From NCBI GenBank assembly GCA_030019485.1, contig JASEEW010000016.1:1-16119 (forward strand): a stretch of DNA of 16,119 nt. The letters are read 5' to 3'. Numbering within the stretch: the stretch's first letter is position 1; every line of letters starts with the position of its first letter. Under the pieces are notes generated by a model. It was not told where the DNA came from, did not search any database, and saw only the letters and a program-made list of their open reading frames with translations. The translations under genes and the position numbers were made by a program. This DNA comes from Thermoplasmatales archaeon (lineage in GTDB: Archaea; Thermoplasmatota; JASEFT01; JAUWIS01). Shown here piece after piece: positions 6,446-14,452 of this stretch.

Positions 6446-6465
6446 TCAAACACCCTTTCTTTTTT

Positions 6466-6702
6466 ATGCCTGAGCGAAAAAGTGAAAAAAAGCCTGTAGA
6501 AAAAAAAATGAAGCTTCAGTGGAGGAGACACAAAACGGCAACAATAGGAACAATTATTGTTGCAATAGTTGCCACATTATTTGTTGTTATAGGGATATTC
6601 TCATTAAAGGAATCCCCTGACATAGGTTATGTGTTCCTGATTTTCGGGATCGTCCTCTTCTGCGCTGTTGGCTATGATATTTACAGGATGTACGGGTATT
6701 AA
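6466..6702 (+). CDS. Small two-helix membrane protein, function unknown
   Basis: A 78-residue protein with a very basic N-terminal tail of about 25 residues (ERKSEKKPVEKKMKLQWRRH) and two hydrophobic helices (about 27-46 and 53-70) separated by a short loop (SLKESPD). By the positive-inside rule the tail is cytoplasmic and both ends lie inside. A TATA-like box and pyrimidine run just upstream support the ATG at 6466. The stop codon overlaps that of the convergent nadC gene through a shared TTAA. I do not recognise a family; the size and layout recall small archaeal membrane proteins of unknown role. Confidence 0.7.
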   Translation: MPERKSEKKPVEKKMKLQWRRHKTATIGTIIVAIVATLFVVIGIFSLKESPDIGYVFLIFGIVLFCAVGYDIYRMYGY

Positions 6703-7499
6703 ACTATTTCAAGTGAAAAATCTATTGATTTAACAGAATGCGTCAACATTCCAAGTGAAATAACATCTGCATACTTTGCATATTCTGCTATGTTTTTGGG
6801 TGTTATCCCACCTGAAATCTCTATTTTTATGTTTTTGTTTATTTCCTTTATTTTTTTATATGCCTTTTTTACATCCTCAGGTTTAAAATTGTCAAACATG
6901 ATAATATCTGCACCAGCATTTGCTGCCTTAACAGCATCATCAATGTTTTCAACCTCAATCTCAATTTCCTTGCCTGTTTTCTTTGCCCTTTTTATGCATT
7001 CCTCTACACTTCCAACAATTTTTATATGATTATCCTTAATCAGTACTGCATCATACAAACCATGTCTGTGAGTGATTCCCCCACCAGTCCTCACAGCTTT
7101 TTTCTCATAGTGTCTGAAACCAGGCGTTGTTTTCCTTGTAGCAGCTATTTTCACGTCAGGATTAATTCTTCTGCATTTTTCAACAGTTTTGTCTGTTAGC
7201 ATTGCAATCCCGCTCATTCTTGATAAAAAATTCAATGCTGTTCTTTCACCCGCAAGTATGGATTTTGCAGGACCTTTAAGATTTAGGATTGCTGTGCCTT
7301 TCCTGATGTTACATCCATCCTTTGCGTATGCATTAACCTCCACACCCAGTTTTTCAAAAATATTTTTTGCTTCTTCTAAACCTGCAAGAACACATTTTTC
7401 TTTTGAAAAAATTTTTGCTTCCACATTTTCGTCTGACAGAAGTGCGTTTGATGTTATGTCCCCTTCACCTATGTCCTCTTTAAGGAATTTTTCAATCAT
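6699..7499 (-). CDS. nadC: Nicotinate-nucleotide pyrophosphorylase (quinolinate phosphoribosyltransferase)
   Basis: A 266-residue enzyme that converts quinolinate and PRPP to nicotinate mononucleotide, CO2 and PPi, the committing step of de novo NAD synthesis. Visible family signs are EDIGEGDITSNAL (8-20), GERTALNFLSRMSGIA (84-99), TRKTTPGFRHYEKKAV (121-136), RTGGGITHRHGLYDA (137-151) and KDNHI (155-159). Near the C-terminus are EIEVENIDDA, IIMFDNFKPEDVK and EISGGI. The length is normal for the family. rlmE lies upstream on the same strand. The present ATG at 7499 follows an inserted repeat, and a diverged copy of the gene's first codons lies 75 bp upstream, overlapping the rlmE stop. The original start was probably there, coupled to rlmE. 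The AAAGG just before the current ATG can serve as ribosome site. No nadA or nadB lies in the window. Confidence 0.95.
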   Translation of the reverse strand: MIEKFLKEDIGEGDITSNALLSDENVEAKIFSKEKCVLAGLEEAKNIFEKLGVEVNAYAKDGCNIRKGTAILNLKGPAKSILAGERTALNFLSRMSGIAMLTDKTVEKCRRINPDVKIAATRKTTPGFRHYEKKAVRTGGGITHRHGLYDAVLIKDNHIKIVGSVEECIKRAKKTGKEIEIEVENIDDAVKAANAGADIIMFDNFKPEDVKKAYKKIKEINKNIKIEISGGITPKNIAEYAKYADVISLGMLTHSVKSIDFSLEIV

Positions 7500-7502
7500 C
7501 CT

Positions 7503-7580
7503 TTAAACACCCTAACCCCTAACTCCTAATCCCTGACTACTTTTCTTGTCTTCCCCAAGAAATTTTTCAATCATAATCCT
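7503..7580 (-). repeat. 75-bp insertion with GGRNTTA repeats and duplicated rlmE-end/nadC-start
   Basis: Read on the minus strand, the nadC start at 7499 and a diverged copy at 7574 agree in 22 of the first 27 bases (ATGATTGAAAAATT, then TCTT or CCTT). The preceding AAAGGA is also shared, so a segment of about 33-35 bp has been duplicated. Between the copies lies GGGATTAGGAGTTAGGGG, then TTAGGGTG: heptamer-like GGRNTTA units close to those at 401-440. The upstream ATG overlaps the rlmE stop as ATGA and would read only 20 codons before a TAG. Confidence 0.7.
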
Positions 7581-8170
7581 TTGAACCTTTTCCCGATTAT
7601 ATATACCTCTGAACTTGATTTTCTTGTTGCACCCGGTCTGTATGTCTTAACATAATCAAACCTGTTTTTCACTTTTTCAAAATAGTCTTTAAAAAGGTCT
7701 CCTTCAAAAATTTTCACAACAAAACTCCCGTTTCTTTTAAGAATCTTTTCAGCAAAACTCAATGCAGCCTCAGACAGATAAACAGACCTGGCATGGTCAA
7801 CAGAGTATGTCCCTGAAATGTTTGGGCTCAAGTCAGAGATTACAACATCTGCCTTTTTGACAATGGAGCTTATGTTTTCAACAACATCCTTTTTTGTCAA
7901 ATCCCCTCTAACAAACTCAACACCCTCAACAGGCTCAATCTCCTCCAGGTCAACACCAAAAACAAAACCATCATCAACTGCTTCCTTCGCAACCTGGGAC
8001 CAGCCGCCAGGTGCGGCACCAAGGTCCACAACAACATCCCCTTTTTTTATGATATTGTATTTTTTATTTATCTGCTTTAACTTGTATGCTGCCCTTGACC
8101 TGTAACCCTCCTTTTTTGCCTGCCTGTAATAATGCTCCCTTTTCCTTTCTCTCTGCCATCTTTCTGTCAT
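7571..8170 (-). CDS. rlmE: RlmE/FtsJ-type rRNA 2'-O-methyltransferase
   Basis: A 199-residue SAM-dependent enzyme that methylates a ribose 2'-OH in 23S rRNA (the site equivalent to U2552 of E. coli). The SAM-binding loop DLGAAPGGWSQ is at 49-59. The K-D-K-E catalytic tetrad is visible as K30 (RSRAAYK), D113 (ISDLSPN), K153 (FVVKIFEGD) and E188 (SSSEVYIIG). The N-terminus (TERWQRERKREHYYRQAKKE) is typical. The ATG at 8170 was chosen because longer readings have no family similarity and a TATA-like box lies about 29 nt upstream. There is no C-terminal TRAM domain, which some archaeal members carry. The stop overlaps a relic nadC start. The gene diverges from the FG-GAP/CARDB gene. Confidence 0.93.
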   Translation of the reverse strand: MTERWQRERKREHYYRQAKKEGYRSRAAYKLKQINKKYNIIKKGDVVVDLGAAPGGWSQVAKEAVDDGFVFGVDLEEIEPVEGVEFVRGDLTKKDVVENISSIVKKADVVISDLSPNISGTYSVDHARSVYLSEAALSFAEKILKRNGSFVVKIFEGDLFKDYFEKVKNRFDYVKTYRPGATRKSSSEVYIIGKRFKGL

Positions 8171-8194
8171 CAAAACATGTAATAGATTACGATT

Positions 8195-8203
8195 CTTATA
8201 TAG
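8195..8203 (-). promoter_or_regulatory. TATA box of rlmE
   Basis: The minus strand reads CTATATAAG, centred about 29 nt before the ATG at 8170, with no Shine-Dalgarno sequence in between. Confidence 0.55.
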
Positions 8204-8267
8204 TTTGTTGGGTGCAAAACAAATTTTACCAAAAACATTATTTCCCATGAGCAGTATACTGTTAAAC

Positions 8268-9561
8268 ATGCGGAAAACCGCCATGATGTTAATAATTATT
8301 TTGCTTCTATCAGGATCCTGCACAACCTTTTCAGCAGATGCAGACTGGCCAATGTTCAGAAATGATATTACACATTCCGGTACATCAAATCTTACAGGAA
8401 ATTTTTCAGGCGTAAAAACTTTGTGGAAATACAACGCAGGCTCCTGGATTATTTCCTCACCAAGTATTGCTGACATAGACAATAATGGAGAGAAAGAGAT
8501 TGTTTTCGGCTCTGGTGACGGAAACATTTACTGTGTAAACTCAACTGGAAATCTTTTGTGGGAATACAAAACAGATGGTGTGGTATTTTCATCCCCAGCA
8601 GTCGCAGATATAAACAATGACACAAAAATGGAAATAATCATAGGCTCATCTGATGGGAGACTATACTGTCTTGATGAGAATGGGAACAAACTTTTTTCAT
8701 ATCAGACGAACGGCTCAGTTTCCTCATCATCTGCAGTTGCAGATATTGATGGTGATGGAAATGCTGAAATTATTTTCGGTTCAAACGATGGTTATCTTTA
8801 TATTTTAACAGGGACTGAGCCTGAAACAGATTTGAGGCTTGGGGATATAGAATATGGTGGCAGTCTTGTGCAGATGGACACCACTATTTTATCTGTAAAG
8901 GTTTACAATGATGGGACAGTTGATTCTGACAATGTGAGCGTTGAGTTTTTTGACAACAATGTTTCAATAGGTAATGAAACAGTAGATTTTGTGTCTGTAA
9001 ATGGTGAACAAAATGTTGACATAAAATGGATTCCATCAGAGGAAGGAGTACATGAGATAAAAGCAGAAATTCGCCCTTTGATGAATGAAACAAACACGTC
9101 CAACAATCTGGTATCAATCAACCTCTCTATTCAGAAAAGAATCATTGACCTCCACCCTGTATCTGAAAACATGATATATTTAACTGAAACACCAAAAGAA
9201 GGAGACCTGATTGTTATCCATGCCCTTGTTCACAATGACGGCAATGCAGATGCGTTCAACGTAATCGCATCAGTTTATGTTGACGAGACACTTATTGATA
9301 CCCTGCATTTTAGTAGAATCCCAAAAGACGGGTACAGGGATTTGTCAACATACTGGACTGCAGTGCATGGTACTCACACAATAAAGATTACTGTAGAGAG
9401 CAGCCCTTATGAGACAAACCCGATGAACAACGAAGCTTCTACAATCATTAACGTTCAGAAAACAGATGAAAAAAAAACCTTACCTGTATTTGGGTTACGC
9501 GCTTGCTTCAGTAATCATCCTGGAGATAATCATATATGCTGTGCTAAGAAAAGGGGAATAA
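8268..9561 (+). CDS. Secreted FG-GAP/PQQ-like repeat and CARDB protein with C-terminal anchor, frameshifted in an A9 run
   Basis: A predicted signal peptide (MRKTAMMLIIILLLSGSCTT) is followed by a partial beta-propeller of three blades, each with a D-x-[ND]-x-[DN]-type calcium loop: ADIDNNGEKEIVFGSGDGNI, ADINNDTKMEIIIGSSDG and ADIDGDGNAEIIFGSNDG (about 68-180). Two CARDB-like Ig adhesion domains follow (about 185-285 and 292-395; VKVYNDGTVDSDNVSV and ALVHNDGNADAFNV). In the frame as given the end is FGLRACFSNHPGD and the stop lies at 9569. Removing one A from the A9 run at 9469-9477 instead gives PYLYLGYALASVIILEIIIY and AVLRKGE with a stop at 9559-9561, a proper membrane anchor. The end given here is that of the restored frame (430 residues). 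The ATG at 8268 was chosen for the signal peptide; 8247 is an alternative. Role: cell-surface or adhesion protein, partner unknown. Confidence 0.8.
9469..9477 (+). other. A9 homopolymer where the reading frame breaks
   Basis: Nine A residues. Deleting one restores the C-terminal transmembrane anchor of the surface protein. It is either an extra base in the assembly, a real mutation, or a slippage site that would yield anchored and unanchored forms. Confidence 0.7.
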
Positions 9562-9580
9562 AACAATAATTGAACCACAA

Positions 9581-9620
9581 AGGATATATATGAAACAAGC
9601 ACATAAAAATAGGAAGGTGG
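9581..9620 (+). promoter_or_regulatory. TATA box and strong ribosome-binding site of the C25 gene
   Basis: GGATATATATG (about 9583-9593) lies about 37 nt before the ATG at 9625. AGGAAGGTGG (9611-9620) is an unusually strong Shine-Dalgarno sequence, unlike the leaderless genes of the window. It fixes the start at 9625. Confidence 0.65.
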
Positions 9621-9624
9621 AAAA

Positions 9625-12297
9625 ATGGGTAAAGGAATGAAAAAACTGCTGGTCCTCGTCTTGGTGCTCATTATAATAGGAGGAGCAACCTACTATATAT
9701 TGAAGACAAGAGGGTATGAGACAGGTGTTGCAACCCTGAGTGATGTTTTGAACTCAAAATCAGAGAGGAAAGTGGCAAATACGCCCACTATTGTGTCCCA
9801 TGAATCACCATACTATGCATTGATTGGAACACCTGCTGCATTGTACTATGATGGAACAGCCCAGAAAGCAAGCCCGTTGCTTGTTGTGTGCGACAAAGAG
9901 CCGTCCAGGGCAGTGATAAGGTTCATAGGTCAGTACAATAATCCTTCTGTGGTAACAATAGGTGATGTACCATCCACATTATCCTCTGATGAGAGGGAAT
10001 GGGGATCGCCTACAACAGTAAACCTAAACATAGACAAAGCATTCACAGGCTCTGCAAAAGGTATATCATTGAATGTTGCAAAATATTTCTGGAAAAGCAG
10101 TGACGGTGTTGTTCTGATAAAAAACAACCAAGATGGTTACAATCAGGCTGTTATCGCAGGGGCGCTTGCATCCTACGTTAATATACCAGTGATTGTAACA
10201 GACACTGTGGATGAAAATGTTGCTAAAACACTGGAAAGCCTTGGTGTGAAATACTCCCTTGTCTGCGGTGACATGAAAGGATACAAACTCACAAAACGTT
10301 TTTCCTCTGTTGAGGAAATCCAGGACTGGACAATCTCAGTTGTCAGGCAGAGACTGGGTGATAATGTTAATTATATTACAATGGCAAACCCAATGGATGC
10401 ATATACGCCAAAGGTTTTAGAAAGCACGGTTGTTTTGGATGCAAGCGGTAAGATTGAGCATTCACCATCAACCTCTTATCCTGGCAGACCCGAGATGGGA
10501 GTAACGGAATCCTTAACATTTGATATTCCATACAAGTATGCAAATATAAATGTTGATCTTGTGTTGGATATTTCAGATGAGTGCGCAACATTCACGCCTG
10601 CTAAATATGATTTATCAGGTGCGCGAATGTATGTATTTTTGGCTGTAGATATAAATAACAATGACCAGTTTGATGAGGAGGAAGACAAAGTACAGTATTT
10701 TGGAGGCTCACCTGCATATAAGAATGTGGGCTATACTTCAGATCCTACAACAAGCTCTGCGCATATTAATCCACCACAAACTACAGAAGCCGTTTTTAAT
10801 ACTCAGATTCCAATATTCAATAATAAAGGAAAACATGTTCTTGGTTTGCTGGCAAAGATACCATCTGATAAGGACAGACAAACAGACTGGACTGCCCCTT
10901 ACACCATAAAGATTACAGTAGAAAAACTTGATTCATATATCTATCCAAGAATACATGATGCATCATCATTGGCACCATATCTTACAGCCTACAGGAAAGG
11001 TGCTGTTCTTGCAAAACCAGAGTACATGATATACTCAGATGATTACGTAGGTATAGAAGATTCTAGTAATCCCGCTGCGAATCTAGAATTAATTGAGCCA
11101 ACAAACAAAAGGGTTGGCGAGGTGAAAAAGGATTTAAATAATTTACTGGGCAGAATGGCAATTCCAAAAATGCCTGCAGAAACAGATGATGAGATTATCG
11201 CCTTATCAGAATATTATTATCCATTAGACAGTGACGGTAATCTTGTTAAAAATTTTACATATCTAGGAATTCTTGCGGACCCTCAGATGCTCCCGCACTA
11301 TTATTACCCTAGTAAAGGTCTTGGTGAAGATTCAACAGAAGGATACCTTGTACCCGGAGACAATATTTATTCAGACATAGATGCGGACTTAGATAATCCT
11401 GTATGGGGCTTGAATGAAAGATATCCAAGAATGGAGCTTGCAGATGGAAGAATATCAGGGTTTGACACCCAGGACATATCCGCGCTTTTATGCAGAACAT
11501 TTTTTTATCATGATATTATAGACAAGATGAAGGTTAGAGATGCAAGGGGATTGCTCAGTGATTCATGGAGAGACAATGGTTTTGGTATGATAGGCTCTGA
11601 GCCGCCTGTTGGCGCAGCAGCAACTGCCAGAGAAAAGGTTGGATGGCAATGGGAGCGTGCAGGTTTTACTGTTGATACAGAATCAAGAAACAGACAACTT
11701 GCAGGAAGGCAGGATGCAACCCCCTTATATGAATCAAGCAATTTTATTTTTATATGCTCACATGGGTTCTGGTACTGGTATGTTCCAACCGCATCAAAAA
11801 GCATGATACCATATTATGAAGCTGGTGGTGGCGGTGCAATGGATGTAGCACACGTTAAACTCATGGAGTTTGGTCCTTCTGTTTTCTGGGCATCCTCATG
11901 TGTTACGAGCAGAGATGACGGACTAGAACCGTATAACTGTCTTTCAAATGCATTTTTACATGCCGGTATGAACTGCTACGTTGGTGGAACAAGGAGTATG
12001 TGGGGTGTTATTATTCCAAATCCTGATGCTAGGTCTGGTGAAAAAATGGGTGATTTAATGATGCTTTACTGGTATGCTCACATGTGTGGACACTTGTATG
12101 ATAAAAGCCAGGGCAATATGACTGAACCTATTAATGATTTATCAACTGGTGCCGCACTCATGCTTGCAAAAAACACATTCATAGCAGGTGAAGGAACAGA
12201 TGGTGGTGCAGAAAATGATGACACATATGAGGAAGTGTTACTCCATGGTGACCCTGCCTTTAATCCCTATGAGCCAAACCATGAAGGGGCATTTTAA
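9625..12297 (+). CDS. Membrane-anchored C25 (gingipain-like) cysteine peptidase with cell-wall-binding-2-like domain
   Basis: An 890-residue surface protein. The N-terminal helix KKLLVLVLVLIIIGGATYYI (6-25) is a signal or anchor. Residues about 84-216 resemble the cell-wall-binding repeat 2 fold (SPLLVVCDKEPSRAV, then GVVLIKNNQDGYNQAVIAGA and VNIPVIVTDTVDENV). A beta-rich region follows, with the calcium-loop-like DINNNDQFDEEED (342-354). The C-terminal third is peptidase-like: H713 in FIFICSHGFWYWYV and C759 in FWASSCVTSRDDG are the expected catalytic His/Cys pair, followed by GGTRSMWG (787-794) and the HGDPAFNPYEP end (874-884) typical of C25 proteins. Gingipain-type enzymes cut after Arg or Lys in bacteria; the specificity here cannot be told. 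There is no C-terminal sorting domain. The neighbours are also surface proteins. It converges on the NosD-like gene with stop codons sharing TTAA. Confidence 0.82.
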   Translation: MGKGMKKLLVLVLVLIIIGGATYYILKTRGYETGVATLSDVLNSKSERKVANTPTIVSHESPYYALIGTPAALYYDGTAQKASPLLVVCDKEPSRAVIRFIGQYNNPSVVTIGDVPSTLSSDEREWGSPTTVNLNIDKAFTGSAKGISLNVAKYFWKSSDGVVLIKNNQDGYNQAVIAGALASYVNIPVIVTDTVDENVAKTLESLGVKYSLVCGDMKGYKLTKRFSSVEEIQDWTISVVRQRLGDNVNYITMANPMDAYTPKVLESTVVLDASGKIEHSPSTSYPGRPEMGVTESLTFDIPYKYANINVDLVLDISDECATFTPAKYDLSGARMYVFLAVDINNNDQFDEEEDKVQYFGGSPAYKNVGYTSDPTTSSAHINPPQTTEAVFNTQIPIFNNKGKHVLGLLAKIPSDKDRQTDWTAPYTIKITVEKLDSYIYPRIHDASSLAPYLTAYRKGAVLAKPEYMIYSDDYVGIEDSSNPAANLELIEPTNKRVGEVKKDLNNLLGRMAIPKMPAETDDEIIALSEYYYPLDSDGNLVKNFTYLGILADPQMLPHYYYPSKGLGEDSTEGYLVPGDNIYSDIDADLDNPVWGLNERYPRMELADGRISGFDTQDISALLCRTFFYHDIIDKMKVRDARGLLSDSWRDNGFGMIGSEPPVGAAATAREKVGWQWERAGFTVDTESRNRQLAGRQDATPLYESSNFIFICSHGFWYWYVPTASKSMIPYYEAGGGGAMDVAHVKLMEFGPSVFWASSCVTSRDDGLEPYNCLSNAFLHAGMNCYVGGTRSMWGVIIPNPDARSGEKMGDLMMLYWYAHMCGHLYDKSQGNMTEPINDLSTGAALMLAKNTFIAGEGTDGGAENDDTYEEVLLHGDPAFNPYEPNHEGAF

Positions 12298-14378
12298 TGT
12301 TTGCGTTTTATATGGATAATAAACAATAATGCTATGATTACCGCAATGGTTATAATAGTTGTTATGATATTATTCCATTCCTTCTTTTTCAGGGTTTCTG
12401 ATAGATATACAACATCCCCAGATTCTGTTAGCCAGGGATTATAGTTCACATAATTGCTTGCATTGTCACCATTTCCGTTTGGTCCATCATCAGAGCCCCA
12501 GTAATTGTAGGTCGCATTCACAGTTACAGATTGGTCATTATTTTTCACACCATACTCTGAATTATTATATATCCTGTTTTGATTTATTGATGGATTGGAA
12601 TCCCATTCACAGAAAACTCCTATCGTATTTGAGTAAATATTGCATTTTATAACCATGTTGTCTGATGATATGTAGAAACAGACGCCGTAATAGTTTTCCA
12701 AGATACTACAGTTTTGTATCATGGTTCTGTCTGAGGCATAGTATACATATATACCTCGTCCATTGTTTGAATAAATGCTGCATTCTGATATGTTGTTATC
12801 TGAGCATTTGTAGAGATAGATGCCATCCTTGTTATTGAGATGGATGTTGCAGTTCGCAATCATGTTCCTATTTGATCCTCTTCCAAGATATACGCCATCC
12901 TCCTCATTTGAGTATATGTTGCATTTTTCAATTTTGTTGCTATCTGAGGATGTCTCGATAAAGATCCCAATTTTGTTTTTATATATATTGCAGTTTGATA
13001 TGGCGTTTGAATCTGAGTTGGAGTAGATAAGGATACCAGATGATGGTATACCAAACCCATATGGTCTAGCATGTCCCTTGAAAATACAAGATGATATATT
13101 GCAATTTTTGACAGTGTTATTTGATGATTGGTCCAGATGTATTCCAAAATTGTTTAATGACAGATTGCAGTTCTCAACTGTGTTATTCTTTGAATAATGC
13201 CATAGATATATTGCAGACTCATTACTCCAACTTATGCTGCAGTTCCTGATTTTGTTGTTTGTGCACTCGTATAGATGGATGCCATATTCGTTGTCAAAAA
13301 ATGTTGTGTTCTCAATAACAGAGTTTGTTGTGTTAACAAACAGAACTCCTTGTCCATTATAACTTACGTTTATATTTTTTATTGTGACGTTGCTGCAGGA
13401 TATTAAACCAAGAAACCCTACACCCATGGTTTCATTAAACTCAAGATCCGCTTGCTCACAAATATAGTAAATAGGCTTTCCATTGATTTTGTTTGATTCA
13501 TCTACATCTTCGTAATAGTCTTTCACACTATCAAAACCATGTACTGAGAAAGAGTAATTGTTATTCCACAAGGCATTATTTTGCAGGATATTATTTGCTG
13601 AGTCAAGTTTGATACCGTAAATGTTGTTTGATGAGTTGCAGTTTTTTATTAGGTTGTTTTCTGACAACCTTTCAAGCCAGATTCCACAGTTGTTTGAGTA
13701 GGTTGTGCAGTTTTCTATTTTGTTGTTTAATGAGTTGTCAAATGCTATTCCATTACTGTTATTTGAAATACTGCAGTCTGATACGCTGGTTTCTGATGAT
13801 GAGAAAAGAACTATACCGTTATTTTCACTTAATGATATATTGCAGTTTTCTATTTTATTATTTATTGATTTCCATATATCAACACCATTCACGTTATTTG
13901 AGAGAAAGCAATCTATAATGCTATTATTTGAGGAATAATCAAACATAATACCTGCATTGTTTTCCGATACGTTACAGTTTTTGATAGTGCTGTTTAACAC
14001 ATTCTCAAAGTATATCCCCGCCCTGTTCTCACTGCTATTGATTACTGTGAGATTGCTGATGCTCACAGAACTCGCATTCACTTTCATAACATTTTCAAGT
14101 CCGGCACCATCTATAATTGTTTCATCCCTACTCTCCCCAATTAAAGTTATCTTTTTGTCTATTAATACATTCTCATTGTATGTTCCAGAGTAAACATAAA
14201 TTGTATCGCCAATACTTGCATTATCTATGGCACTCTGTATAGAGGTATAATTTCCATCCCCAACGCCTCCTACATAAATCACAGCTGGATTCTTTTCATC
14301 AGTAGCATTTGCATCCTGGGATGTGTTCAAAAAACACATGATTATTACAACCAGAAAAATTACCACTGTTTTTTTCAT
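12294..14378 (-). CDS. NosD-like parallel beta-helix surface protein with C-terminal membrane anchor
   Basis: A 694-residue protein. A signal peptide (MKKTVVIFLVVIIMCFLNTS) is followed by the opening of a right-handed beta-helix (YTSIQSAIDNASIGDTIYVY). About twenty repeats of 22-24 residues follow, each with an N-x-I-x-N-C-N-I-S core (for example NNKIENCNISLSENNGIVLF and NKIEKCNIYSNEEDGVYL). The helix ends YNYWGSDDGPNG, as in many such proteins. Between repeats, the insert HGFDSVKDYYEDVDESNKIN followed by GKPIYYI resembles the NosD/CASH domain family. The C-terminal WNNIITTIITIAVIIALLFI with a KRKH tail is the anchor. The start at 14378 was chosen because the signal peptide begins there and AAGGGTG precedes it. 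These proteins bind or cleave polysaccharides or act as adhesins; no catalytic residues could be assigned, and the name does not imply nitrous oxide metabolism. Confidence 0.88.
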   Translation of the reverse strand: MKKTVVIFLVVIIMCFLNTSQDANATDEKNPAVIYVGGVGDGNYTSIQSAIDNASIGDTIYVYSGTYNENVLIDKKITLIGESRDETIIDGAGLENVMKVNASSVSISNLTVINSSENRAGIYFENVLNSTIKNCNVSENNAGIMFDYSSNNSIIDCFLSNNVNGVDIWKSINNKIENCNISLSENNGIVLFSSSETSVSDCSISNNSNGIAFDNSLNNKIENCTTYSNNCGIWLERLSENNLIKNCNSSNNIYGIKLDSANNILQNNALWNNNYSFSVHGFDSVKDYYEDVDESNKINGKPIYYICEQADLEFNETMGVGFLGLISCSNVTIKNINVSYNGQGVLFVNTTNSVIENTTFFDNEYGIHLYECTNNKIRNCSISWSNESAIYLWHYSKNNTVENCNLSLNNFGIHLDQSSNNTVKNCNISSCIFKGHARPYGFGIPSSGILIYSNSDSNAISNCNIYKNKIGIFIETSSDSNKIEKCNIYSNEEDGVYLGRGSNRNMIANCNIHLNNKDGIYLYKCSDNNISECSIYSNNGRGIYVYYASDRTMIQNCSILENYYGVCFYISSDNMVIKCNIYSNTIGVFCEWDSNPSINQNRIYNNSEYGVKNNDQSVTVNATYNYWGSDDGPNGNGDNASNYVNYNPWLTESGDVVYLSETLKKKEWNNIITTIITIAVIIALLFIIHIKRKH

Positions 14379-14421
14379 TACACCCTTAACAGTTTTCGGT
14401 ATTAAAAATGTTATGGAATGA

Positions 14422-14430
14422 GAATAAATA
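14422..14430 (+). promoter_or_regulatory. TATA box of kae1
   Basis: GAATAAATA is centred 26 nt before the ATG at 14453, with no Shine-Dalgarno sequence in between. The 74-bp gap also holds the promoter of the divergent NosD-like gene. Confidence 0.55.
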
Positions 14431-14452
14431 CCAACAATCATATTATCCCTTT

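Larger units (their letters stand above)
6066..6465. other. Gene-free stretch with repeated TTTCTATA motifs
   Basis: No convincing gene is present: the reading frame beginning at 6062 has low-complexity content and no family features. The direct repeat TGAGTTTCTATA occurs at 6163-6174 and 6225-6236. A reversed copy, GTATAGAAA, lies at 6211-6219, so the last two can form a hairpin (TATAGAAA/TTTCTATA with a 9-nt loop). The rest is AT-rich with an A/G-rich run near 6330-6360. Confidence 0.5.

Noticed and set aside
7548..7574. Upstream ATG copy as the true nadC start
   Set aside because: It runs into an in-frame TAG after 20 codons, so it is a relic; translation must begin at 7499.
8171..8527. 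N-terminal extension of rlmE
   Set aside because: It is the complement of the FG-GAP gene; the RlmE family starts at TERWQRER and the promoter is at 8195-8203.
12294..14378. Nitrous oxide reductase accessory function for the NosD-like protein
   Set aside because: There are no other nos genes, and the similarity is to the general beta-helix fold only.
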